DNA of 28,554 nt from JBEKEX01 sp050013615 (GTDB taxonomy: Bacteria > Chloroflexota > Anaerolineae > Anaerolineales > Anaerolineaceae): contig JBEKEX010000019.1 of NCBI GenBank assembly GCA_050013615.1, forward strand, positions 1 through 28,554. The letters run 5' to 3'. Position numbers and translations under genes: made by a program. Under the pieces are notes generated by a model, which had not been told where the DNA came from, did not search any database, and saw only the letters and a program-made list of their open reading frames with translations. Below are positions 16,724 to 26,107 of the stretch, piece after piece; the first letter of the stretch is position 1, and each line of letters starts with the position of its first letter.

Positions 16724-16751
16724 ATTATAACGAAAGCAAACAGAATGTCAA
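16724..16751 (-). promoter_or_regulatory. Promoter of the serS T-box transcript
   Basis: Consensus -35 TTGACA (16746-16751), 16-bp spacer, consensus -10 TATAAT (16724-16729) on the minus strand. The -10 box is about 10 bp upstream of the T-box leader. It begins only 12 bp past the stop of the permease gene. Confidence 0.88.
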
Positions 16752-16762
16752 GCCGAACACTG

Positions 16763-18451
16763 TTACCGGTTCCCACCGATACGCTCAAAGGCCAAAATAC
16801 TGCCGCCGCACAGTGCCATTAATAACGTCGCCATAGCCATTGCCTGGCCGTAGTTCGATGCACCGGGCAGAGACAGGAAACGATAGATCGCTACCGGCAG
16901 CGTTGGGTTTTCCGGGTTCGCCAGGAATGAGGTTGCGCCGAATTCACCCAACGAAATGGTGAAAGCGAACATGGCGCTCACCAATGCCGCCTGCGCCAGG
17001 ATGGGCAGATCCACTTCCCACCACACCCGGCGCGGGGAAGCCCCCATCACCGCCGCTGCCTGACGGAGCGTATTGGGGATGGAAGCCAGCGCCGGCTGCA
17101 TCGTGCGCACCACGAACGGCAAGGCGATCAGGCTGTGAGCAATGGGGATCAGCAATGGGAATGTTCCCACGCTCAAAGGCGGGCGGTTGAACACCACCAC
17201 AAAGCCCAGTCCCAGCGTCACAGCCGAGGTGCCCAAGGGCAGCATCATTAACGTGCCGAACGCCTGGTCCACGCGGCGAGGGTGCGCCAGTGCATAGACG
17301 GTCAAAAAGCCCAGGCCAATCGAGATGATCGTCGTTATGGTGGCATACTCCAGCGAGTTCAGTGCGGCATCCACCGGTGGGACATAGAAGATCGAATCAC
17401 GTTGGTTGACAAACAGATCGGCGTAATATTCCAGCGTCAGCCCGGTCTGCACCGCGCCGCGTTCCCCACGATTGGCTTCCAGACGCACGAAAGAACGGGC
17501 AGTCAATGCCGCCATGGGCAGCACGAGTAATAAAAGCAATAAAAGTACCATGCCGCCCACAAAAAAACGTCCCCGCCAGGTCTCCGGCCGCCGGCTGCCT
17601 TCTCCCCTTAAGCGTGGCAGTAGTGGAGCATCCTGCCTACGATTCAACTGGCCAGAAAGGACTGTCATCAACAAAGTACACAGCAATTGAATGGCTGAGA
17701 GCAGCCCGGCCAGGGGAAGGTTGAGCATTTGCATCGTCTGGATATAGATCGACACTTCCAATGTAGCAAATTGCGGCCCGCCCAGTAGCAGGATGACACC
17801 AAAGCTGGTGAAATCGAACAGGAACACCAGCAGGCTGGCGGCCAGAATAGATTGGCGCAGCAGCGGCAGGGAAATTTCGAGGAAATTGCGCAGCGGATGC
17901 GCCCCCAGCACCTGGCCCGCCTGCTCGATGCGGCGGTCGAGCTGAGACCAGGCATTCCCCACCACGCGGATCACGATGGTGGTGTTGTAGAAAACGTGCG
18001 CCAGTAGAATGGCGCCCAGGGTATTCAGGAATTGTATAGGGGGCGAGGACAGGTTGAACAGGGCCATCAGTCCCAGGTTGATCCAACCGTTCGGACCCAG
18101 GAGGGCGTTGAAGCCGGCCGCAACGACCACCGTGGGCAGGATAAACGGTATGGTGGTGAGCGCCAAAAGCAGCGGTTTACCTGCAAATTGATAGCGCGCA
18201 AATAGATAAGCCGCCGGCAGTCCGATCAACAGCGTCAGCGCGGTGGAGAGCAGTGCCTGCCACAGGGTGAACTCCAGTGACTGGCCGACAATCGCCCAGT
18301 CCAGGGAAGAGATACCCTGCAAAAGCGCCTGCACGCCGGCCAGTCGCAGAATGGCTGCCAGCGGATAGAAGAAAAAGACTGCCAGGAAAGCCAGCGGCGC
18401 CAGCCAAAACCAAACGGTGCTGCGGGCCTTCCTGCTCACGGACGTACTCAA
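16763..18451 (-). CDS. thiP: Thiamine ABC transporter permease, fused two-domain (ThiP-like)
   Basis: 562-residue membrane subunit with two tandem BPD_transp_1 domains, about twelve helices in all. Each half has an EAA loop where the ATPase docks: EQAGQVLGAHPLRNFLEISL in the first and RQAAAVMGASPRRVWWEVDL in the second. The fused form is usual for ThiP and FbpB iron permeases. Assignment to thiamine rests on the operon: TPP riboswitch, thiamine pyrophosphokinase and a ThiB-like binding protein upstream. Its ATG overlaps the binding-protein stop by 4 bp. No ThiQ-type ATPase gene follows; the serS promoter begins right after it. Confidence 0.9.
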   Translation of the reverse strand: MSTSVSRKARSTVWFWLAPLAFLAVFFFYPLAAILRLAGVQALLQGISSLDWAIVGQSLEFTLWQALLSTALTLLIGLPAAYLFARYQFAGKPLLLALTTIPFILPTVVVAAGFNALLGPNGWINLGLMALFNLSSPPIQFLNTLGAILLAHVFYNTTIVIRVVGNAWSQLDRRIEQAGQVLGAHPLRNFLEISLPLLRQSILAASLLVFLFDFTSFGVILLLGGPQFATLEVSIYIQTMQMLNLPLAGLLSAIQLLCTLLMTVLSGQLNRRQDAPLLPRLRGEGSRRPETWRGRFFVGGMVLLLLLLLVLPMAALTARSFVRLEANRGERGAVQTGLTLEYYADLFVNQRDSIFYVPPVDAALNSLEYATITTIISIGLGFLTVYALAHPRRVDQAFGTLMMLPLGTSAVTLGLGFVVVFNRPPLSVGTFPLLIPIAHSLIALPFVVRTMQPALASIPNTLRQAAAVMGASPRRVWWEVDLPILAQAALVSAMFAFTISLGEFGATSFLANPENPTLPVAIYRFLSLPGASNYGQAMAMATLLMALCGGSILAFERIGGNR

Positions 18452-19581
18452 TGCAGCACGGCCTCCGTCCAGGATTGGATCCAGGCGTCGCGGTTATCCG
18501 CAATGGTCTGCGGGTCCATCCTCACCGGAGCAGCCGGCACCGGGTTGTACTTCACGAAATCATCCGGTATCTTGGCGTCCGTGTTGACCGGGTAGACGAA
18601 CATCTGCAGGGGCATATCGTTCTGGAAGGTGGTGCTCAACATGAAATCGACGAACTTCTGTGCCAATGCCACATTCTGGGCATTCTTCATGACGCCCACA
18701 AACTCGATCTGGCGAAAACACATATCTGTGTCGGTCAACGAGCCCGTAACAGCTTCGGTCTTGGGCGGGGTGGCAAAAATCACCTCGGCCACCGGGCTGG
18801 ACGCATAAGAAACGACCATCGGCTGGGCGCCTTTACCCGAGGAACCGCTGAAGTTGGTGTAATAAGCCGTCTCCCAATCATTGACAACCACCAGCCCGTT
18901 TTGACGCAGATCCTTCCAATAGCCAATGAAATTTGGGTCGCCAAAGTGCTTCTCGGTAGCCAGCACGAATGCCAGGCCAGGTGACGACGTGGCGGGGTTC
19001 TCGACCACCAACAGATCTTTGTATTCCGGCTTGGTCAAATCTTCCAGCGTCTGAGGGAGAGGTAAGTTATGCTGAGTGAAATAGGCAATGTCATAGTTGA
19101 TGCATACATCACCGTAATCGACCGGCAGCAAACGATTCTGCGGGTCCAGCTTGAACTCATCCGGGATGTTGGCAAGCAGAGGAGACTGATAGGGTTGCAC
19201 GATATTGGCTGCCAAAGCGCGGGAAAGGAACGTATTGTCCACCCCATAATAGACATCGGCCATGTAGGTATCTCCGGCCAGGATGACCCGGTTCAGCTCG
19301 GCGCCTGCATCCCCGCCTTTGATGAAATTGATCTTGACGTTGTTGGCCTGCTCGAAGGCATTGATCACGCTGTCGCTGGCCGCGAAAGAATCATGCACCA
19401 TGACAGTCAAAGTGGTCGGTTGGCTGGTGGCAGTCGCCGGCTGTGTGGTGGGCTCGGTCGCCGAAACGGTCGAAGGTTGCACAGTTGGTGCAGGAACGGT
19501 CGTCGCCGAAGCCGTCCCACAAGCGCTCAGGCTCAAGACAGCTACCACAAGTAAGAGTAGACTCGAATGGTTGGTTTTCAT
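18448..19581 (-). CDS. thiB: Thiamine-binding lipoprotein (ThiB/TbpA-like solute-binding protein)
   Basis: 377-residue extracellular solute-binding protein that captures thiamine (or TPP) and delivers it to the permease. The lipoprotein signal peptide has lipobox LSAC with the anchor C21, followed by a Thr/Pro/Ala-rich linker (about residues 22-55). The type II binding-protein core starts at LTVMVHDSF (TbpA-like beginning). Other typical features are GGDAGAELNRVILA, ADVYYGVDNTFLSRA and the two-lobe pattern with VDYGDVCINYD and NPATSSPGLAF. It is 11 bp downstream of the TPP-kinase gene and overlaps the permease start. Iron-binding FbpA proteins are the main alternative, but the riboswitch favours thiamine. 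Confidence 0.9.
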   Translation of the reverse strand: MKTNHSSLLLLVVAVLSLSACGTASATTVPAPTVQPSTVSATEPTTQPATATSQPTTLTVMVHDSFAASDSVINAFEQANNVKINFIKGGDAGAELNRVILAGDTYMADVYYGVDNTFLSRALAANIVQPYQSPLLANIPDEFKLDPQNRLLPVDYGDVCINYDIAYFTQHNLPLPQTLEDLTKPEYKDLLVVENPATSSPGLAFVLATEKHFGDPNFIGYWKDLRQNGLVVVNDWETAYYTNFSGSSGKGAQPMVVSYASSPVAEVIFATPPKTEAVTGSLTDTDMCFRQIEFVGVMKNAQNVALAQKFVDFMLSTTFQNDMPLQMFVYPVNTDAKIPDDFVKYNPVPAAPVRMDPQTIADNRDAWIQSWTEAVLH

Positions 19582-19592
19582 CTCTCATCTCC

Positions 19593-20255
19593 TTATAAAG
19601 AACTGACAGAAAGGCTTCGCATGTGGATGCAAAGCAATTTTCCTTCTTCGATTTTTATCCGGCATTGGCTTTTGAGCATCACATTGCTGATGCCGCGCGA
19701 ATGATCCGGGGAAAGAGTCTCGGCATAGAGCGGGTATTTCAGATCAGTCGTCGTGACCCCCGCGACCGGCACGCCCAGTGGTAATAACGAAATGATGTCG
19801 CCGGGTTGGCCATCAATGACGATCTCACCTTTGACAAGCGCCACTTCGGTCATGCCGTCTTCCAGGCGGACGTCGCAGCCCGTCAGGTTCTCCAATGATA
19901 GCAGGTACAGGTTACCGAGCATTTGGTCGACGCGTCCGCCGAGCGCCCCCACCACGCGGATGGTCTTGAATCCTTGTTGGGCTACGAATTGCAGCGCCAG
20001 CTCGAGATCCGTCTCATCTTTGTCGACCGGATATTTCTTGATCTTGACGCCAACTTTTTCCAGGGCAAGGACACGGGCGGGATCGACCGAATCGAGGTCG
20101 CCTATCAAGATATCGGGCTGACGTCCTAAACGATCCAGATGTCCCAGACCCCCATCGACGGCCACCAGGTAATCGTCAGTCCGCAGGTATGCTCGGATTG
20201 CCCCCACAGCTTCGAGCATACCGTTGGCAAACAGCAGCGCACGTTTTCCATCCAT
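19593..20255 (-). CDS. thiN: Thiamine pyrophosphokinase
   Basis: Transfers pyrophosphate from ATP to thiamine to give TPP. 220 residues, usual length. Motifs: VDGGLGHLDRLG (residues 34-45), GDLDSVD (52-58), the catalytic Asp cluster DKDETDLELAL (78-88) and GGRVDQMLGNLYLL (106-119). The C-terminal beta domain (about 145-220) is the thiamine-binding one. It is first in the TPP-riboswitch operon, so imported thiamine is activated by the product of the same transcript. The GGAGGG ribosome site upstream of ATG 20255 lies inside the riboswitch terminator hairpin. Confidence 0.95.
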   Translation of the reverse strand: MDGKRALLFANGMLEAVGAIRAYLRTDDYLVAVDGGLGHLDRLGRQPDILIGDLDSVDPARVLALEKVGVKIKKYPVDKDETDLELALQFVAQQGFKTIRVVGALGGRVDQMLGNLYLLSLENLTGCDVRLEDGMTEVALVKGEIVIDGQPGDIISLLPLGVPVAGVTTTDLKYPLYAETLSPDHSRGISNVMLKSQCRIKIEEGKLLCIHMRSLSVSSL

Positions 20256-20394
20256 AAAACAAAGACCCTCCGCCGAGGGAGGGAGTTTTCGAGTTCATTC
20301 TCTATAGTCCCTCCGCCGGCATTACCCGGATCAGGTTCAGTGGGTCGAGGACGGGACGGTCCTCCTCTCAGCCTGGCGCCTCCAGGCTCCCCAA
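20256..20394 (-). ncRNA. TPP riboswitch (THI element) with terminator/sequester hairpin
   Basis: The minus-strand aptamer (about 20394-20308) has the conserved core: GGCTGAGAGG at the start of the pyrimidine-sensing arm, ACTGAACCTGATCCGGGTAATGC-type sequence, then CGGCGGAGGGA. The downstream hairpin CCCTCC-CTCGGC-GGAGGG (20266-20283) is followed by TCTTTGTTTT and contains the GGAGGG ribosome site of thiN. It can therefore act as terminator and as ribosome-site sequester. TPP binding should switch the operon off. Confidence 0.95.
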
Positions 20395-20411
20395 TACAAT
20401 TTTCAAGTCTA

Positions 20412-20440
20412 AGTATAAGAAGGTACGCTTAAAAAGTCAA
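20412..20440 (-). promoter_or_regulatory. Promoter of the thiamine operon
   Basis: Minus-strand -35 TTGACT (20435-20440), 17-bp spacer, -10 TATACT (20412-20417), placed just upstream of the TPP aptamer. Confidence 0.8.
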
Positions 20441-20466
20441 CAGTTTATGGTATACACGCCATGACT

Positions 20467-20838
20467 TCAATCATGCGTCGTTAGCAGTTCCTTCACCTTT
20501 TGCGTCAAATCGTCGAGGGCGAAAGGTTTCAGCAGATATTCCGCCGCACCGGCTGCCAGCCCGGCGCGGATCTCAGTCTCCTGGCCCTTTGCAGTGAGAA
20601 AGATGATGGGAATGGACTCGGTCATCTTATCGGCCTTCAATATCTTGCAGGCGTCATAGCCGCTCATGCGCGGCATACGCACATCCAACAATATCAGATC
20701 CGGCATCTCTTCGCGCGCCATCTGCACCGCCTCTTCACCATTGGATGCCGACACAAGGTCATAGCCTGCGAAGCGCAGTGCAAAGACCACCAGGTCCCGG
20801 ATGTCTTTTTCGTCTTCAGCGACAAGAATTTTAGCCAT
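20467..20838 (-). CDS. Single-domain response regulator (CheY-like)
   Basis: 123 residues made only of a receiver domain. The acidic pocket is E8/D9, the phosphoacceptor D52 (LLDVRMP), the switch residue T81 and the conserved lysine K103 (LLKPF). There is no output domain, so it must act by protein contact or pass phosphate on. It starts 31 bp after the stop of the giant histidine kinase, which is the obvious phosphodonor. Confidence 0.95.
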   Translation of the reverse strand: MAKILVAEDEKDIRDLVVFALRFAGYDLVSASNGEEAVQMAREEMPDLILLDVRMPRMSGYDACKILKADKMTESIPIIFLTAKGQETEIRAGLAAGAAEYLLKPFALDDLTQKVKELLTTHD

Positions 20839-20869
20839 AAGCTATGTAATTCTACCTCGTTAAATCGCG

Positions 20870-23800
20870 TTAATGGACGGGCAAAGTAAAGGAGAAGGTG
20901 GCTCCTTCGCCGCTCACGCCGTTGCTCTTGAACCAGATGCGGCCGCGATGCATCTCCACCAACGTCCTGGCAATCACCAGGCCCAGACCAGCCCCCGCCG
21001 ACGCGACCACCAGGGGATCGTCACCGCGATAGAAACGCTCGAAAATGTGCAACTCGTCCTTGGCTGAAAGGCCTACACCGTTGTCCTGCACATCCACCTG
21101 CAGCTCGGAATCAATCTGGCTGATGCGGACAGTTATTTTGCCGCCGGGCGGCGTGTAATTGTAACTATTTAAAGCCAATGTACTCATCACCTGGCGGATG
21201 CGTTCTTTGTCACCGTTGGCGCGGGGCAGCCCATCCGGTGCCTCCAGAAAAAGACTCATGGGTTTCCCTTCTTCGCCTGACCGCCGGCGGATGTCATCCA
21301 GCACACCGCGGGCAATTTCTGCCAGGTCCACCGCCTGTAAAGACAAATACATGCGTCCCGATTCGATGCGCGAGGTATCCAAGAGATCGTTCACCAGCAC
21401 TCCCAGTCGCTGCGTATTGGCCTTAACAATTTCAAGGAAATGCTTTTGCTGATCGTTCACCGGGCCCGCTGCTTCCATCAGCATAACATCCACGTAACCC
21501 TTGATGGAGGTCATCGGGGTGCGCAGCTCGTGGCTGACGCTGGCGATGAATTCCGACTTCAACTGGTCGACCTGCACCTCCGTGGTGACATCGCGGAAGA
21601 TGGATACGGTGCCATAGAATTTATCGTCCAGAATAACCGGCGCCAGGTGTACCGAAACAATCGCACCATTTTCCAAATGGTGCTGCGCGGCATAGACCTC
21701 TTCCCGCGAGGTCACAGTACCATCCTCAGCCCAATTCTGGATGATGTGCGACCAATTGTGCATCTCTTTTCCGGCCAGTTCCACCAGCACTTTGAGCGGC
21801 TTCCCAACCACCTGGTCGGACACAATGCCCAGCATGTGCTCCGCAGAAGCATTGAACAGAATGACCAGGTTGTTCGAATCAGTCACCAACACGCCATCTG
21901 CCACTGCCTCGAGGATGGCCCGCGAACGGCCGGTCTCAACCTGCTGCTCTTTCAACAAGACACTCAGGTTTTCAGCCTGTTGTCGCACCAATTGGAATAG
22001 CTCAGCGTTGTTCAACGTGATGGAAATCTGGCGCGAGGCAGCAATTAGCAAGGCAGCTTGCTCCTGTTGAAAGCAAGATGGCTTGTGGTGCCGCAGCAAT
22101 AAAGTCCCCAATACCTGATCCCCGAGGGTCAATGGGATTGCCAACACACTGTGATAACCCGATTTCACCTTCGGCAGTTGCCAACGAGCATCCTCCTGGA
22201 TATCGGATGCCAGAAGCGGCTCACGGCTCTCCTGCACCCAATTCACGACAGGCAATATTTCCGCCTTGAATTTCGACTGCACCAACGGCATGCCGGCCAA
22301 GTAATCGACTCTGTTATGACCAGCCAACAAGATCAGGCTTTGTTCGGCGCCGGTCGATTCGTGCACCATCTTCAGCGTCCGCTGCAACACCTGCGGCAAA
22401 TCCAAGCTGGCGGAAAGTTCTGTGCTAATGCGCAGCAACGTCTGTGTGTTTTGATGCGCATGGCTCAACTCGGCCGTGCGCTGCTCCACACGCCGTTCGA
22501 GGTCTTCGGTCAACTGGCGTGTCTCCGCATATAGGCGGGCATTCTCCAAGCCCAAAGCGGCTTGCTGTGACAAGGATAGGAGGAGCGTTTTATCCTCAGG
22601 CTCGAACGCCTTGGCTGCGTCGAAATTATCCACGACGATCACGCCCATGGTGGTATCACCGATCTTCAACGGGACCACCAGGCTGGACACTGGCAGTCTG
22701 CCATTGGTGGCCTTTTGATATCGCACCAGTTCCTCGACCGGCAGATCATAGTCATGCACGAAGTCTACTTCGGCGGTCTCTTCCGGCGTCCCGGATGCCC
22801 AAACCCGCACCGGCAAAGGAGCTTTCTCCAATTCGCTCTCATCTTTTGGCAATTCGAAGTGCAACCCCAACAACGATTTTGAATCCGGGTAACCCTTGGC
22901 CACCTGGATTTCAAGACGATCACGGTCTGGCGTCGCCAGAGCCACCCAACCCGCCCGGAATAGCGGTAGACCCGTCAATGCAGTTTGCAACAAAGACTTG
23001 AGGATACTGTTCGGATCCAGGCTGCTGAGATCGTGGCTGAATTCCAGCAGGAGGTTGACTTCCTGCAAATGTCCCTGGGTCTCTGAAAGGAGGGAAAGAT
23101 TTTGCAGTGAAATGCTGATTTGATGGCAGATGTGATCGAATATTTGCCGGTCACCGGCATCGAAGGGCGCCATGGGCTTCTGGCTGATGGCCAGAATGCC
23201 GCCCGAGAGCTGGTCCGAAAAACGAAACGGCAGCGCAATAAAACTCCGGGTGCCAAGGTTCGTCAGAAGAGGAGCTGCCTGCCAGGCAGTCTGCTGCTCC
23301 AGGTCGGACACCAATATCAATTTGCCATCCCCCAGCACCTGGCGAAGCGGGTTCCGCTGGCCGAACAAAACTTCAGTGTTACTCTCAGACGGGAGTGACC
23401 CCAACACTTGCAACAATTGCGGGCCGACCTTGCTGTTCTCGGCCACCAATGCAAACTCCAGGTCGAAGCGCGTTAACAACTCCTTCGCCGTCACTTGCAA
23501 CACCATCTCGGGTTCCGTCTGGGCTGCGGCCTGCTCGGTGATCTCCATGCCGGACTGGATACGGGCCAGACGTTCCTGGAGCGAATGGATCGCCACCGTC
23601 TGTTCCAGATCTCGATGCAACAACACCTGAAAGCTGGCATTGGCGTTGGAGGCAGCTTGATCCAGACGGTCGAGTTGTTCCTCCAGGTAAGTAACCTGGG
23701 CCTGCAGCGAGCGCTCTTTATAATGGCTGTCAACGATCAATCCGGCTTGTATCGTGAACAATTCGAGGGCATCATAAGTAGCGCGATCAGGCCGGTGATT

Positions 23801-26107
23801 GTCACGCGGCGCATCAACGCTGATAAGTCCCAAAGGTTTGCCCTCCGAATCGTAAAAAGGCGCCAGCAGCATGTCATCGGGGTCCCAGGTATCCACCGTA
23901 ACATCCCCCACGCCCGACAAGACCGTGACGGTGTGAATATCAGCAGGTACGACAGGGAGCTTATCGGCCGGGATGAAGTAAACGCCCCCCAGTCGGAACT
24001 CCGGCTTGAGTAGCTTTTCCATGCTGGTCCAGGCCTGGGTATGCGTATGCAATTCCTGCCAGTCCTTAGTCGAAAGCCCCACGTTGTAGACGCGCTGCAA
24101 GGTACCGTCGGGATCGCATAAACTCATCAAAACCACTTGGAACGGCGTTACGTCACTGATGGCGTTGCAGATGGCTGCCAAAGAATCTTCGAGGGATTGA
24201 CCGCTGCCGATTGAATGCGAAACCTGTGAAAGCTTAGTGAGGGTCTCCAATTCGCGCTTCAGCAGCTCACCTCGATGCAATTGTTCTTCATATTGCATGG
24301 CATTGCCAAGGGCAAAGGCTGCTTGGGATGATAGTGAGCGTACAATTTCCACTGCAGAAGCATCGAAGCGATTGATCGTGGTGGAATGCAGTTCGATCAA
24401 ACCGGCTTGAAAGTCGTGATAGATCACCGGCACCAAAAGCGCCGAGCGCACTCCCGAGTGCAGTGGATGATACTCAGTTTGAGCGACATCGGGCAGGTTA
24501 AGTACTTCGCCGCTCTTCAGCACATCCCACACCAGTTGTGGTATCTCTGCCGGAAGCTTGTCGCCGATAACAAACTGAGGATAACCCTGTTCGCTCGCCG
24601 GACGATTAAGATCGAAGAGCATGATCGTGCCGCAATCAGCTTGGGTTGTATGCAACATCTCTTCATAGACGAGCTCGAGCAAAGGCTTCAAGTCCAGCGA
24701 ATTACTCAACGCCCGGCCAATGCGGGTCAATGCCGTTAATTGTTGGACCCGGCGCCGCAAACTTGAATCGGATTGGGCGGACAAATAGAAATGTTTCATC
24801 GCATTGGCAAGCTGCCCGGCTGCCGTAGTGAGCACACGCACATCACCCTGATCGAACGCGTGCGATTTCGAACTGCACAACCACAGTTCCCCCAAACGCT
24901 CGTCACCCACAACCAGCGGAACAACGGCTGCAGATGCCACCTTCCACCTGGATACAATCGATTCATAACAAGGGGGAATATGGTTTTCTGATCCATTTAC
25001 ATCGAAAACCAAAGGACGCTTACTGCCAGTCACCGTCAAGGGGAACTGAGGATCGTCGACCTTCAGCAACGTCTTCACTTCCGGGTCGTAAAAGTTCCCA
25101 AAAATCGAGGCGGCGTGCAAACCTAGCTCGCCGTTGGATCCATCCAACAGAAAGACGGCGGCCGCCTCAGCATCCAACAAATCAGCCAGCTCACGCAACG
25201 AATATTTAAGTTGCTCCTCCAGGCCGGCAGCCGAACTGGATAAGCCGGCAATGTGATAAAGCGCCGTGGCGTTCCGGTCATGTTGCTGCACATTTTCCGC
25301 CAGCATTGAATTTTCGACCAACGGAGCCACCTGGCCAGCTGCAACTGCCAATAAATGAAGCTCGTCCTGCATAAAAACTGCTGCATGCTCCGGATGGTTG
25401 GCAGCCAGTAAATACCCCAAATGGCGGGCTCCGGAAACAAGCGGGATCAGCACTGTATCATGGAGACCCAGCGATTCCGCTAACCGCGAAAAGCCCAATT
25501 CGACAAATGGTGTATCTTTGTCGGCGTTCTCACCGATGATAATGTCCTGTTTCGAAAAAACGGCCGCGGCAGAACTGCCGGGTTGAACAGGCAGGCAGAG
25601 TCCGGCAACCTGCTCGCCGGTCAAACCGTGAAAGGGTGCCCTGCCCACCAGGCAACAACGCGACTCGTCATAAAGTAAAAATCCCAACACATTCACCGGG
25701 ATAAGCGCTGCGATGCCCTCCACCAACCGAGAGAACCTCTCTGGTGTATCCCCGGCCGCTCCCCATTGCGCAGAAAGCTGCATCACTGCAGCCAAATCTC
25801 GCGAACGCGTTTGCTCCTTTCGATACGCAGCGGCGTTCCGCAATGCGTTGGCAACCCGGCCTGAAACCATTTGGAGCAAGGGGAGGTCACTGGGTTGAAA
25901 AGCATCTTTAGAAAGTGATGCCAGTTCCATCGTCCCGACGAACTCATCCCCCACCACCAGCGGGACACCCAAATACGATCGAAGCGGAAAGCGGCCCTCG
26001 TGCTGCGCCGGACGTATGTCGCTTCTCAGGGTGGCATTCGGAACCAACAGGGGCTTACGGGTCCGGGCAAGATAGCCACTATACCCCTCGTCCAAACGAT
26101 AAGGCAA
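20870..26107 (-). CDS. Giant multi-GAF/PAS hybrid-sensor histidine kinase (main part, N-terminus damaged)
   Basis: 1745 residues. In order: a truncated GAF1 (1-95, begins at YRLDEGYSGYLA, lacking its first half), GAF2 (100-275), GAF3 (280-455), GAF4 (458-620), GAF5 (624-800), GAF6 (855-1010), GAF7 (1025-1195), a coiled coil, GAF8 (1235-1380), PAS (1398-1510), HisKA with SHELRTP and phosphorylated H1526, and HATPase with N-box LALNSYNYTP, G1 DNGVGLS, F-box IFERFYRG and G2 GAGLGL. No receiver domain is attached; the separate regulator at 20467 takes that role. The only near start is TTG at 26107; an in-frame TGA lies about 50 bases upstream. The natural N-terminus is probably the fragment at 26026-26616. 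Confidence 0.92.
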   Translation of the reverse strand: MPYRLDEGYSGYLARTRKPLLVPNATLRSDIRPAQHEGRFPLRSYLGVPLVVGDEFVGTMELASLSKDAFQPSDLPLLQMVSGRVANALRNAAAYRKEQTRSRDLAAVMQLSAQWGAAGDTPERFSRLVEGIAALIPVNVLGFLLYDESRCCLVGRAPFHGLTGEQVAGLCLPVQPGSSAAAVFSKQDIIIGENADKDTPFVELGFSRLAESLGLHDTVLIPLVSGARHLGYLLAANHPEHAAVFMQDELHLLAVAAGQVAPLVENSMLAENVQQHDRNATALYHIAGLSSSAAGLEEQLKYSLRELADLLDAEAAAVFLLDGSNGELGLHAASIFGNFYDPEVKTLLKVDDPQFPLTVTGSKRPLVFDVNGSENHIPPCYESIVSRWKVASAAVVPLVVGDERLGELWLCSSKSHAFDQGDVRVLTTAAGQLANAMKHFYLSAQSDSSLRRRVQQLTALTRIGRALSNSLDLKPLLELVYEEMLHTTQADCGTIMLFDLNRPASEQGYPQFVIGDKLPAEIPQLVWDVLKSGEVLNLPDVAQTEYHPLHSGVRSALLVPVIYHDFQAGLIELHSTTINRFDASAVEIVRSLSSQAAFALGNAMQYEEQLHRGELLKRELETLTKLSQVSHSIGSGQSLEDSLAAICNAISDVTPFQVVLMSLCDPDGTLQRVYNVGLSTKDWQELHTHTQAWTSMEKLLKPEFRLGGVYFIPADKLPVVPADIHTVTVLSGVGDVTVDTWDPDDMLLAPFYDSEGKPLGLISVDAPRDNHRPDRATYDALELFTIQAGLIVDSHYKERSLQAQVTYLEEQLDRLDQAASNANASFQVLLHRDLEQTVAIHSLQERLARIQSGMEITEQAAAQTEPEMVLQVTAKELLTRFDLEFALVAENSKVGPQLLQVLGSLPSESNTEVLFGQRNPLRQVLGDGKLILVSDLEQQTAWQAAPLLTNLGTRSFIALPFRFSDQLSGGILAISQKPMAPFDAGDRQIFDHICHQISISLQNLSLLSETQGHLQEVNLLLEFSHDLSSLDPNSILKSLLQTALTGLPLFRAGWVALATPDRDRLEIQVAKGYPDSKSLLGLHFELPKDESELEKAPLPVRVWASGTPEETAEVDFVHDYDLPVEELVRYQKATNGRLPVSSLVVPLKIGDTTMGVIVVDNFDAAKAFEPEDKTLLLSLSQQAALGLENARLYAETRQLTEDLERRVEQRTAELSHAHQNTQTLLRISTELSASLDLPQVLQRTLKMVHESTGAEQSLILLAGHNRVDYLAGMPLVQSKFKAEILPVVNWVQESREPLLASDIQEDARWQLPKVKSGYHSVLAIPLTLGDQVLGTLLLRHHKPSCFQQEQAALLIAASRQISITLNNAELFQLVRQQAENLSVLLKEQQVETGRSRAILEAVADGVLVTDSNNLVILFNASAEHMLGIVSDQVVGKPLKVLVELAGKEMHNWSHIIQNWAEDGTVTSREEVYAAQHHLENGAIVSVHLAPVILDDKFYGTVSIFRDVTTEVQVDQLKSEFIASVSHELRTPMTSIKGYVDVMLMEAAGPVNDQQKHFLEIVKANTQRLGVLVNDLLDTSRIESGRMYLSLQAVDLAEIARGVLDDIRRRSGEEGKPMSLFLEAPDGLPRANGDKERIRQVMSTLALNSYNYTPPGGKITVRISQIDSELQVDVQDNGVGLSAKDELHIFERFYRGDDPLVVASAGAGLGLVIARTLVEMHRGRIWFKSNGVSGEGATFSFTLPVH

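Noticed and set aside
20870..26107. Several separate GAF proteins fused by assembly error
   Set aside because: The frame is continuous for 1745 codons with coiled-coil linkers between domains and ends in a complete kinase core; only the N-terminal junction is suspect.
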